NCBI GenBank assembly: GCA_902795955.1
Contig: CADBNJ010000055.1
Coordinates: 1 to 5,216, forward strand
DNA from: Oscillospiraceae bacterium
GTDB lineage: Bacteria > Bacillota > Clostridia > Saccharofermentanales > Saccharofermentanaceae
Reading direction: 5' to 3'
DNA length: 5,216 nt
A model generated the notes under the pieces. The model saw nothing but the letters and a program-made list of their open reading frames with translations. It was not told where the DNA came from and did no database searches. A program made the position numbers and the translations under genes. This document shows, piece by piece, positions 1 through 5,172 of this stretch. Every line of letters begins with the position of its first letter. Within the stretch, counting starts at the first letter, position 1.

Positions 1-158
1 ACTACCAGCATCAGCGCCCCGAGTATCGCAAGAACTCTGAAATTGATATAGTCGATGTAGGCGCTGTCCGGGAGTACAAATAAGCAAGATATTACTGCGA
101 GGAATCCCGATATCATGAGCACCGGATCCTTCCTGAATCTGTTCAATATGATCTTCAT
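1..158 (-). CDS. SLC13-family anion transporter, N-terminal part (cut by window edge)
   Basis: This leftward gene starts at ATG (158-156) and runs off the window after 52 full codons. An AGGAAG ribosome binding site lies seven bases before the start. The product begins with a short basic cytoplasmic segment, MKIILNRFRKDP. A hydrophobic helix follows at about residues 13-29 (VLMISGFLAVISCLFVL), then a polar turn (DSAYIDYINF), then a second helix beginning RVLAILGALMLV. The pattern 'RKDPVLxIS...DYINFRVLAIL' is what I recognise from the N-termini of SLC13/ArsB-NhaD-type permeases of Clostridia, which move anions such as dicarboxylates, sulfate or phosphate across the membrane. The substrate cannot be judged from this piece. 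The gene is divergent from the lipid operon and shares its 72-bp promoter region. The family call is from recognition of the N-terminus only. Confidence 0.7.
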   Translation of the reverse strand, partial: MKIILNRFRKDPVLMISGFLAVISCLFVLPDSAYIDYINFRVLAILGALMLV

Positions 159-172
159 TGATTAACTTCCTG

Positions 173-201
173 ATGTCATTTGATAAATAATTTGATAGAA
201 T
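173..201 (+). promoter_or_regulatory. Promoter of the lipid operon
   Basis: The -10 is TAGAAT (196-201, five of six consensus bases), preceded by TGA at 193-195, making an extended -10. Seventeen bases upstream is ATGTCA (173-178), a weak -35 matching four of six bases. Transcription would start near 208, about 23 nt before the ATG at 231. The TTG at 180 would then lie upstream of the transcript, which supports the ATG at 231 as the true start of the first operon gene. Confidence 0.55.
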
Positions 202-208
202 TATATCA
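193..208. promoter_or_regulatory. Near-palindrome joining the two divergent -10 elements
   Basis: TGATAGAATTATATCA is symmetric in seven of its eight base pairs; only the G198/A203 pair breaks it. Each half contributes an extended -10 reading outward on its own strand. It may be a bidirectional promoter core, an operator for a dimeric regulator, or both. Confidence 0.5.
200..208 (-). promoter_or_regulatory. Extended -10 promoter for the leftward transporter gene
   Basis: Read on the minus strand, 208 to 200 gives TGATATAAT. This is a perfect TATAAT box preceded by the TGn of an extended -10. No convincing -35 hexamer lies 16-18 bp upstream, which extended -10 promoters can tolerate. The predicted start is near 193, giving a leader of about 35 nt before the ATG at 158. 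The box overlaps the opposite-strand -10. Confidence 0.6.
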
Positions 209-220
209 CTCAAAGATATT

Positions 221-225
221 AAGGG
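221..225 (+). promoter_or_regulatory. Ribosome binding site deciding the start at 231
   Basis: AAGGG sits five bases before the ATG at 231. There is no comparable site before the upstream in-frame TTG at 180, so the shorter 344-residue protein is preferred. Confidence 0.6.
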
Positions 226-230
226 ATTAT

Positions 231-1265
231 ATGGACTGGAAAAAGAAACTGTTTTGGTCTCTCTTCTCGCTTCTTTTGGCAGGTCTGACGATTTGGGCTG
301 TCTTCAGTCAGAGCGAAGGGATATCGATTGGTGAGATATTGGAGAATGCAAAGGACGGCAACAAGCTGTGGCTGGCATGTGCCGTTGTGAGCGTTGCTCT
401 ATATATTATCCTTGAAGGAGTCGCGCTTTGTTCCATTCTTAAGGGAGTCGGCTACAGGCGGGGTCTTCACAGGGGCATTCTATACAGTACGGCTGACATT
501 TATTTCTCGGCGATAACGCCTTCGGCGACCGGAGGACAGCCGGCGTCGGCCTACTTCATGATCGCCGACAAGATCCCGGCGGGAGTTGCCACGGCAGTTC
601 TTATTCTGAACCTGATGATGTATACGCTCTCCATCGTTGCTCTCGGAATAATAGCGCTTCTCATCAATTACAGGCTCCTGTTCGAATTCAGGGTCATCTC
701 GATCGTGATAATCATCGCGGGATTTGTAGTGCTGACGATATTCTCCATATTCTTCCTGTCGATATTGAGAAGGGGAGACAAGGTCTTTGAACTGATAAGG
801 AGATTTCTGAGATTCCTCCACAGGAAGCATATCATCAAGAGGCTTGATTCGAAGATCGAGAAGCTCAATAAGACCGAAGAGGAATACATGGACTGCGCCA
901 GGCTCGTGTCGGGCAAGACATCGACCATGGTGAAGGCTTTCATCTGGAATTTCCTGCAGCGCGCGTGTCAGATCGCGGTTCCGGTGTTCGTATATCTGAT
1001 GACAAGCGGAACGGCCGGCAAGGCGGTATCGATCTTTGCTTCTCAATGCCTCATCACGATAGGATTTAATGTTATTCCGGTACCGGGTGCGATGGGCATT
1101 GCCGATTTCCTTATGGTTGACGGTTTTACGGGTATCGTAGGAAGAGAAGAAGCATTTAAGATGGACATGATGAGCAGAGGTCTGTCATTCTACATTTGTG
1201 TGGCAGTCAGTGGAATTATTACACTGTTTGGGTATATAATGTTAAAGAGGAGGAAGAAGGCATGA
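231..1265 (+). CDS. PF03706-type lipid flippase / LPG-synthase-like membrane protein
   Basis: This is a 344-residue polytopic membrane protein of the LPG_synthase_TM (UPF0104, YbhN/MprF flippase-like) family. Hydrophobic segments lie at about residues 7-25, 46-70, 116-146, 152-178, 240-258, 263-283 and 316-337. A strongly basic and acidic loop sits at about 179-233. The family signature TPSATGGQP is at 96-104. A second proline/glycine motif, IPVPGAMGIADF, at about 282-293 matches the C-terminal conserved block. Length is normal for stand-alone members. In MprF the related domain moves aminoacylated phosphatidylglycerol across the membrane, and other members are linked to lipid or lipid-linked sugar transport. 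No soluble aminoacyl-transferase domain is present, so transport is likelier than synthesis. It is the first gene of the operon. Its TGA overlaps the ATG of pssA by four bases, so a role in moving an aminophospholipid is a reasonable inference. An in-frame TTG at 180 would add 17 residues but is disfavoured. Confidence 0.85.
   Translation: MDWKKKLFWSLFSLLLAGLTIWAVFSQSEGISIGEILENAKDGNKLWLACAVVSVALYIILEGVALCSILKGVGYRRGLHRGILYSTADIYFSAITPSATGGQPASAYFMIADKIPAGVATAVLILNLMMYTLSIVALGIIALLINYRLLFEFRVISIVIIIAGFVVLTIFSIFFLSILRRGDKVFELIRRFLRFLHRKHIIKRLDSKIEKLNKTEEEYMDCARLVSGKTSTMVKAFIWNFLQRACQIAVPVFVYLMTSGTAGKAVSIFASQCLITIGFNVIPVPGAMGIADFLMVDGFTGIVGREEAFKMDMMSRGLSFYICVAVSGIITLFGYIMLKRRKKA
1248..1253 (+). 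promoter_or_regulatory. Strong ribosome binding site for pssA
   Basis: A perfect AGGAGG lies eight bases before the ATG at 1262, within the last codons of the upstream gene. It fixes the pssA start against the in-frame upstream TTG at 1196, which lies inside the previous gene. Confidence 0.8.
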
Positions 1266-1960
1266 TCGGCGTATACGACTATACTGTTATTCTCACATAC
1301 CTGTCGATGATCTCCGGATGTATCGGAACGATAATTGCTATGACCGGGATCGGCCATCCTTTTGTCGGTGCTCTTTTCCTCATGGTATCGGGATTGTGTG
1401 ACGGCTTTGACGGCCGTGTTGCAAGGAGCAAGAAGAACAGGACCAAGCTCGAGAAGGATTTCGGCGTGCAGATCGATGCCTTCTCGGATCTGATCGCATT
1501 CGGCGTTCTTCCTGCCGCCATAGGCGTTGCCATGCTCAGGGCCAGCGATAAGTTTACAGACAGACCTTTCTGGAAGGATGACGGCAAATACGAGTGGTAT
1601 CCGATCCTGCTGGTCGCCATTGCGGTGATCTACGTTCTTGCGGGCATGATAAGACTTGCTTATTTCAATGCGACTGAGGAAGAGCGTAACAAGGAAGCTG
1701 AGGAGAAGGGTTCACATTATTTTACGGGCCTTCCGATAACGACGGCGTCCATTGTTTTCCCGATGGTACTGATACTTCATTATTACATGCACTTTGATTT
1801 CTCGATAGTATACTTCATAGTCATGCTGATCCTGGCAGTGCTCTATCTTGCAAGCTTCAAGATGAGGAAGCCGGGAAGAGTCGGGATACTCGTACAGGTT
1901 CTGATAGGCGCGGGTGAATTTATTACTATCGCTTGTATACTACTGTCTAATTTTGTATGA
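1262..1960 (+). CDS. pssA: CDP-diacylglycerol-serine O-phosphatidyltransferase
   Basis: This 232-residue integral membrane enzyme condenses CDP-diacylglycerol with L-serine to give phosphatidylserine and CMP. The CDP-alcohol phosphatidyltransferase signature is complete: D47, D50-G51, A54-R55, G68, D72 and D76, whose aspartates hold the metal ions and act in catalysis. Between AR and G there are 12 residues rather than the usual eight or so, a small insertion that I recall from other clostridial PssA proteins. The following blocks MIRLAYFN (129-136) and FTGLPITTA (154-162) are typical of the serine-specific branch rather than of PgsA. Hydrophobic segments lie near 8-30, 33-46, 78-92, 113-132, 158-175, 180-198 and 209-230. 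It overlaps both neighbours by ATGA. Psd follows immediately, giving the two-step route to phosphatidylethanolamine. Cardiolipin or inositol-lipid synthesis is less likely given the psd neighbour. Confidence 0.92.
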   Translation: MIGVYDYTVILTYLSMISGCIGTIIAMTGIGHPFVGALFLMVSGLCDGFDGRVARSKKNRTKLEKDFGVQIDAFSDLIAFGVLPAAIGVAMLRASDKFTDRPFWKDDGKYEWYPILLVAIAVIYVLAGMIRLAYFNATEEERNKEAEEKGSHYFTGLPITTASIVFPMVLILHYYMHFDFSIVYFIVMLILAVLYLASFKMRKPGRVGILVQVLIGAGEFITIACILLSNFV

Positions 1961-2772
1961 CGGCACTGGAATTCCTATATAAGACAGCTTTTGGAAGGGT
2001 GCTTCTCAAGCCCTTGGCGAGCCGTGCCGTGTCGCGGCTGTCGGGTGCCTTGCTGGACACGAGGATGTCCAAGGTTCTCATCAGATCTTTTGTGCGCAAG
2101 AATGACATAAGACTTGAGGACTATGTTCTCGATGATATCAACAGCTTCAATGATTTCTTCTGCAGAAGGATCAAGGACGGCCTGAGGATCACGGACATGA
2201 ATCCCGAAGTGCTGGCATCACCGTGCGACGGGCTTCTTACGGTGTACCGCATATCTCCCGATACGGTCGTTCCGGTCAAGCAGAGTGCGTATACGATGGC
2301 TGATCTTCTGGAGGATAAGGATCTGGCCCGGGAATTCAACGGCGGTCTTTGCATGGTATTCAGGCTCTGTGTCGATCACTATCACAGGTATTCATACGTT
2401 GAATCGGGAACGAAGAGCGCCAACAGGCACATCAAGGGCGTGTACCACACGGTAAGGCCGGTCGCGCTGGAGGAGTACCCTGTTTTCGTGAGGAACAGCA
2501 GGGAGTATTGTGTCATCGATACGAAGGATCGCGGCAGGCTCGTGCAGATGGAAGTCGGTGCGATGCTCGTCGGAAGGATAGTCAATGACGAGCCCGGAGT
2601 GTGCGGGGTTACGAGAGGCAAGGAGAAAGGACACTTCGAATACGGGGGATCCACCATCATTGTTCTGACTCAGGCGGGTCGGGTGAACGTCCGCGAGGAT
2701 ATATATGAGGCATCTCTGGAGGGTATTGAGATACCTGTCAAGATGGGAGAGGCAGTAGGGCGCAAGATATGA
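1957..2772 (+). CDS. psd: Phosphatidylserine decarboxylase proenzyme
   Basis: This 271-residue proenzyme decarboxylates phosphatidylserine to phosphatidylethanolamine using a pyruvoyl group made by self-cleavage. The cleavage site is GGST at 230-233. Cutting between G231 and S232 would give a beta chain of 231 residues and an alpha chain of 40 whose new N-terminus becomes pyruvoyl. Other family blocks are SFNDFF (63-68), SPCDG with the catalytic aspartate D91, the histidine block CVDHYHRY (138-145), HTVRP (164-168) and QMEVGAMLVGRI (197-208). It belongs to a Firmicutes subtype. The residue after HRY is S146 where E. coli Psd has the triad histidine of its HRVH block, so H141 or H143 may take that role. 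The start overlaps pssA by ATGA and has no clear ribosome binding site, so translation is probably coupled to pssA. Its own TGA overlaps the next ATG. Confidence 0.93.
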   Translation: MTALEFLYKTAFGRVLLKPLASRAVSRLSGALLDTRMSKVLIRSFVRKNDIRLEDYVLDDINSFNDFFCRRIKDGLRITDMNPEVLASPCDGLLTVYRISPDTVVPVKQSAYTMADLLEDKDLAREFNGGLCMVFRLCVDHYHRYSYVESGTKSANRHIKGVYHTVRPVALEEYPVFVRNSREYCVIDTKDRGRLVQMEVGAMLVGRIVNDEPGVCGVTRGKEKGHFEYGGSTIIVLTQAGRVNVREDIYEASLEGIEIPVKMGEAVGRKI

Positions 2773-3095
2773 GATTCCTGTGGATACTTTTTGTCGGATT
2801 TATGGGGATAGGCGGTCTGGCTGCCATTATCTACCTTGTGACGCGGTTCCATAAGTTCTCATTCATAAAGGGGATAAAGAACAGATTCCTCTCGTGGTTT
2901 ACGGCATGCATACCGGTGCTGCTCATGGCATCTGTTGTATTCTATGAGAGATTCACCATGATCGTCGTAATGCTGCACTGCGCGCTGTGCTTCATCCTGA
3001 GCGATATAGGCTTCGCGATATACCGGAAGAGGACCGGCAAAAGCCCGGCGGAAAGTACATCGGCGGTGTCATTGCTCTCACCGCCACGGCACTGA
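2769..3095 (+). CDS. Membrane domain of a metallophosphoesterase, split off by an apparent frameshift
   Basis: This 108-codon frame starts by a 4-bp ATGA overlap with psd. A weak GTAGGG stands eight bases ahead of the start. It encodes three hydrophobic segments at about residues 3-24, 42-58 and 62-84, separated by a basic loop (RFHKFSFIKGIKNR) and followed by basic YRKRTGK (85-91). After residue 91 the reading changes character to a Ser/Pro-rich tail (SPAESTSAVSLLSPPRH) and stops. That tail is the out-of-frame reading of the membrane segment of the next gene. Clostridial metallophosphoesterases commonly carry such a multi-helix N-terminus ahead of the catalytic domain. I therefore interpret this as the 5' part of one 361-residue gene ending at 3853. 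A genuine separate small membrane protein is possible but less likely. Confidence 0.6.
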   Translation: MRFLWILFVGFMGIGGLAAIIYLVTRFHKFSFIKGIKNRFLSWFTACIPVLLMASVVFYERFTMIVVMLHCALCFILSDIGFAIYRKRTGKSPAESTSAVSLLSPPRH

Positions 3096-3853
3096 TCCTG
3101 ACGGGTGCGTGGTTCTGCGCGTACCATGTTTTCCGCTCTCATTACGAGTTTAACACTGTTAAGAACTCAGGAAATATAAGGATCGCGCTGATCGCCGACT
3201 CACATCTCGGCGTGACGCTGGACGGTGAGAGATTCGCGCGCCAGATGGAGAGGATCGACGCTGAAGGGGCCGACGTTTTGATAATCGACGGCGATTTTGT
3301 CGATGATGATTCAAGCCGCAGTGACATGGAGACAGCATGTGAGGCTCTTGGCAGGATGAAGACTCCTGTCTACTACGTATACGGCAACCACGACAGAGGC
3401 TATTACAGATACAGGGATTTCGACGGGCTGTACCTCGAGAAGTGCCTCAGAGACAACGGTGTCACGATCCTGCGCGACAGCTATGAGCTGGTTGACGGAA
3501 GGTTCTACATCGTGGGGCGCGAGGACAGATCCTGGGAGAGGACGGAGCTGTCAACACTTCTCGGACCCCTTGACAGGTCCAAATACATAATCGTGGCCGA
3601 CCACCAGCCAGGCGAATTTGAGGAGGAGGCAAAGCAGGGGGCGGATCTCGTTCTCTCGGGCCACACTCACGGCGGCCATGTCTGGCCGTCCGGATACTTC
3701 GGATACTGGTTCGGAGTGAACGACGGCATCTGGGGTCTCTACGATCACGGAGACACGCACTGCATAGTAACTTCAGGCATTTCCGGATGGGCGATACCAT
3801 TTAAGACGGGAACTTACTCAGAGTATGTTATAATTGATATCCATGGAACGTAA
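2987..3853 (+). CDS. Membrane-anchored calcineurin-like metallophosphoesterase (catalytic part)
   Basis: The open frame gives up to 288 residues from a GTG at 2987 that lacks a ribosome binding site. Its first 18 or so residues are probably not real protein. One hydrophobic helix (about 25-48) is followed by a complete calcineurin-like phosphoesterase domain. All metal-binding motifs are present: D71-S-H73, G102-D103, G133-N-H-D136, H206 in ADHQP, and GHTHGG with H226 and H228. The domain resembles YkuE-type enzymes that hydrolyse phosphomono- or phosphodiesters; the substrate is not evident. Joined to the preceding frame it would have four helices. The basic residues sit in the loops after helices 1 and 3, which by the positive-inside rule puts the catalytic domain outside the cell. 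It ends 11 bp inside the PAP2 gene. The enzyme core shows no decay, so the frame break is either recent, a sequence error, or bypassed. Confidence 0.85.
   Translation: MLHPERYRLRDIPEEDRQKPGGKYIGGVIALTATALILTGAWFCAYHVFRSHYEFNTVKNSGNIRIALIADSHLGVTLDGERFARQMERIDAEGADVLIIDGDFVDDDSSRSDMETACEALGRMKTPVYYVYGNHDRGYYRYRDFDGLYLEKCLRDNGVTILRDSYELVDGRFYIVGREDRSWERTELSTLLGPLDRSKYIIVADHQPGEFEEEAKQGADLVLSGHTHGGHVWPSGYFGYWFGVNDGIWGLYDHGDTHCIVTSGISGWAIPFKTGTYSEYVIIDIHGT
3036..3048 (+). other. Probable -1 frame break within the metallophosphoesterase gene
   Basis: Adding one A to the four-A run at 3039-3042 makes the two frames one, reading TGKKPGGKYIGG across the join and giving 361 residues. The upstream frame is open to 3095 and the downstream frame is open from 2948, so the break lies between these limits. 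Protein character places it near 3030-3055. The bases GGC AAA AGC are not a classical -1 slippery heptamer, so a one-base deletion or sequencing/assembly error is favoured over programmed shifting. Confidence 0.6.
3826..3834 (+). promoter_or_regulatory. Possible internal extended -10 promoter ahead of the PAP2 gene
   Basis: TGTTATAAT is a perfect TATAAT with a TGn extension, lying in the last codons of the metallophosphoesterase gene. No -35 is apparent. Transcription would start near 3841, only about two bases before the ATG at 3843, which itself has no ribosome binding site. The bases also simply encode Val-Ile-Ile, so chance is a real alternative. Confidence 0.3.
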
Positions 3854-4505
3854 AAAGTATTTTCTGGTACCTCTATATGGCTGGATCGCGGCAGGTATTC
3901 TCATAGCTGTCGATCTTATCGCATTCCAGGCCACGAGGCTCATCAACACAAACTGGCATCACTACGATCTGTCGCTTCCGATAGATAAGTGCTTCCCGCT
4001 CGTAACGTGGTTCGTCATCATATATATCCCTGTGGCGTATGCGCAGTGGATATACGGGTTCTATCTTGCTTCACGTGAGTGCAAGACAGTATGTTACAGG
4101 ATATATACTGCGGAGATCATCGCCAAGATCATATGCCTCGTATGTTTCCTCGTGATTCCGACCACTATGGTGCGCAATGATCTTACAAGTACTGATCTGT
4201 TAAGCCGCTGGGTTCAGTCCGTATACGACATGGATCCGGCAGATAATCTGTTTCCTTCGATACACTGCCTCGAGAGCTACATACTGACGCGAGCGGCGTT
4301 CAGCAGGAAGATCGGCATGGAGAGGTGTCCTGCCTGGTTCAAGTGGCTGTCAGTACCGGTCACGGCACTCGTATTCGCATCGACGCTTTACTTGAGACAG
4401 CATGTGTTTGTAGATGTTGTTGCTGCTGTCGTTGTGGTCGAGATCGGAATATTCGTGGCTTTAAGGGTTGTTAAAGAGAAGAAGAGTGAAGGCGCGGATA
4501 ATTAA
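3843..4505 (+). CDS. PAP2-superfamily (AUR1-like) membrane phosphatase or phosphotransferase
   Basis: This 220-residue membrane protein has hydrophobic segments near 13-30, 52-76, 89-106, 166-183 and 189-208. PAP2 motif C2 is present as PSIH (138-141) in the context NLFPSIHCLES. Motif C3 is S180...H187-x3-D191, in which the usual arginine after the serine is T181 and R185 lies just before the histidine. Canonical motif C1 (Kx6RP) is replaced by R111-N in PTTMVRND. This arrangement resembles the AUR1/inositol-phosphorylceramide-synthase-like branch more than classic phosphatidate phosphatases. H187 would form the phospho-enzyme and D191 assist it, acting on a lipid phosphate or transferring a headgroup, usually at the outer membrane face. 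The start could be ATG 3843 or in-frame TTG 3834; ATG is preferred, though no ribosome binding site is visible. It overlaps the metallophosphoesterase by 11 bp and the next gene by 20 bp, so coupling is likely. Confidence 0.82.
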   Translation: MERKKYFLVPLYGWIAAGILIAVDLIAFQATRLINTNWHHYDLSLPIDKCFPLVTWFVIIYIPVAYAQWIYGFYLASRECKTVCYRIYTAEIIAKIICLVCFLVIPTTMVRNDLTSTDLLSRWVQSVYDMDPADNLFPSIHCLESYILTRAAFSRKIGMERCPAWFKWLSVPVTALVFASTLYLRQHVFVDVVAAVVVVEIGIFVALRVVKEKKSEGADN

Positions 4506-5124
4506 CATCACGATCATCATCCTTGTCACAGCCGGACTTATATTAATGTTCACAAACAAGGATACCGGCACGGGGCTTATGTCCAGAGGCTTCGGGAATC
4601 TGAAGTATTACACTGTGCTGTCTAACCTTTTTGCGGGCATTGCTGCGCTGGTCTCGCTTTTTACGGATAATAAACTCTCCAAGGTGATGAAGCTGATGTC
4701 AGCGTCGGCGACGGGTGTTACATTCGCGGTCATTGCTTTCTTCCTCGGGCCGCTTTACGGTCACGTCAACCTGTACCGCAATGCTAATTTCCTTTTCCAT
4801 CTTGTCGTCCCCCTTATAGCGATGTACGACTATGTGACATTGAAGGATGCTGCGGCCGGGCTAAGATCTGCGGCGCTCTCAGCGGTTCCTACAGTGCTTT
4901 ACGGAGCGGGATATGTGCTTAACATCCTCATCAACGGGATCGGAGGGGAGTATCCGGACACGAACGACTTCTATCTGTTCCTTCATTGGGGATGGGGAGT
5001 GGGCATCGCTATCTTTGCGGGAATTACCGCCGTGACATTCGGTATCGCGTGTCTTCTGAGGTGGGCGAATAAGAGAATAGGGTATTCGCGGAATCAGGAT
5101 GATCAAAACCTATTGACATACTAG
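4486..5124 (+). CDS. Pr6Pr / FAR-17a-AIG1-like integral membrane protein
   Basis: This 212-residue membrane protein has hydrophobic segments at about residues 5-22, 42-60, 73-91, 101-118, 129-150 and 168-191. It is recognised as the bacterial Pr6Pr family, related to animal AIG1/ADTRP. Conserved blocks are YYTVLSNL (41-48) after helix 1, NFLFHLVVPLIAMYDY (101-116) and DTNDFYLFLHWGW (158-170). In animal AIG1 a membrane-buried Thr and His are needed for hydrolysis of branched fatty-acid esters. T43 and H105 here stand in matching contexts, so lipid-ester hydrolysis is possible but unproven. I chose GTG at 4486, five bases after a purine-rich AGAGAAG and overlapping the PAP2 gene by 20 bp. TTG at 4468 would add six basic residues, and ATG at 4546 would cut helix 1. 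It is the last gene of the operon. The last codons overlap the -35 of the next promoter. Confidence 0.75.
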   Translation: MKARIINITIIILVTAGLILMFTNKDTGTGLMSRGFGNLKYYTVLSNLFAGIAALVSLFTDNKLSKVMKLMSASATGVTFAVIAFFLGPLYGHVNLYRNANFLFHLVVPLIAMYDYVTLKDAAAGLRSAALSAVPTVLYGAGYVLNILINGIGGEYPDTNDFYLFLHWGWGVGIAIFAGITAVTFGIACLLRWANKRIGYSRNQDDQNLLTY

Positions 5125-5141
5125 GCATTTGGGAGTATTAT
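5113..5141 (+). promoter_or_regulatory. Near-consensus sigma-A-type promoter for the downstream gene
   Basis: The -35 is a perfect TTGACA (5113-5118), the spacer is exactly 17 bp, and the -10 is TATTAT (5136-5141, five of six). Transcription would begin near 5148, leaving a leader of about 25 nt. The -35 lies inside the last codons of the Pr6Pr gene. No terminator separates the operon from it, so operon read-through may add to expression of the next gene. Confidence 0.8.
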
Positions 5142-5159
5142 CACCGCAACTCGATAAAT

Positions 5160-5166
5160 GGGGGTG
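5160..5166 (+). promoter_or_regulatory. Ribosome binding site for the gene at 5173
   Basis: GGGGTGA-type sequence ends six bases before the ATG at 5173. It is complementary to the 3' end of 16S rRNA apart from one base and supports this start. Confidence 0.75.
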
Positions 5167-5172
5167 ACAGAC

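Noticed and set aside
178..197. Direct repeat ATTTGATA at 178-185 and 190-197
   Set aside because: Two short AT-rich copies in a promoter region are likely chance. The second copy is already explained by the extended -10.
180..230. In-frame TTG at 180 as start of the flippase-like gene, adding 17 residues
   Set aside because: It precedes the predicted transcription start near 208 and has no ribosome binding site, while ATG 231 has AAGGG and begins with a typical basic N-terminus.
480..1046. 188-codon open frame on the minus strand
   Set aside because: It lies wholly inside the flippase-like gene. Its product is rich in Arg, Asp, Glu and His, as expected of an antisense shadow, with no recognisable domain and no ribosome binding site.
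3036..3048. Programmed -1 ribosomal frameshift site
   Set aside because: The zero-frame codons GGC AAA AGC do not form an X XXY YYZ heptamer, the A-run is only four long, and no strong downstream stem-loop or upstream Shine-Dalgarno-like stimulator is evident.
3462..3800. 112-codon minus-strand open frame rich in Arg, Cys and Pro
   Set aside because: It is antisense to the conserved metal-binding region of the metallophosphoesterase, and its composition reflects the complementary strand of that gene.
5109..5125. Small inverted repeat CCTA...TAGG around the -35 box
   Set aside because: A four-base stem with a nine-base loop is too weak for a terminator and too short to claim as an operator.
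5126..5160. CATTT...AAATG inverted repeat in the leader of the last gene
   Set aside because: A five-base AT-rich stem over a 25-base loop is not a credible riboswitch, and half of it lies upstream of the predicted transcript start.
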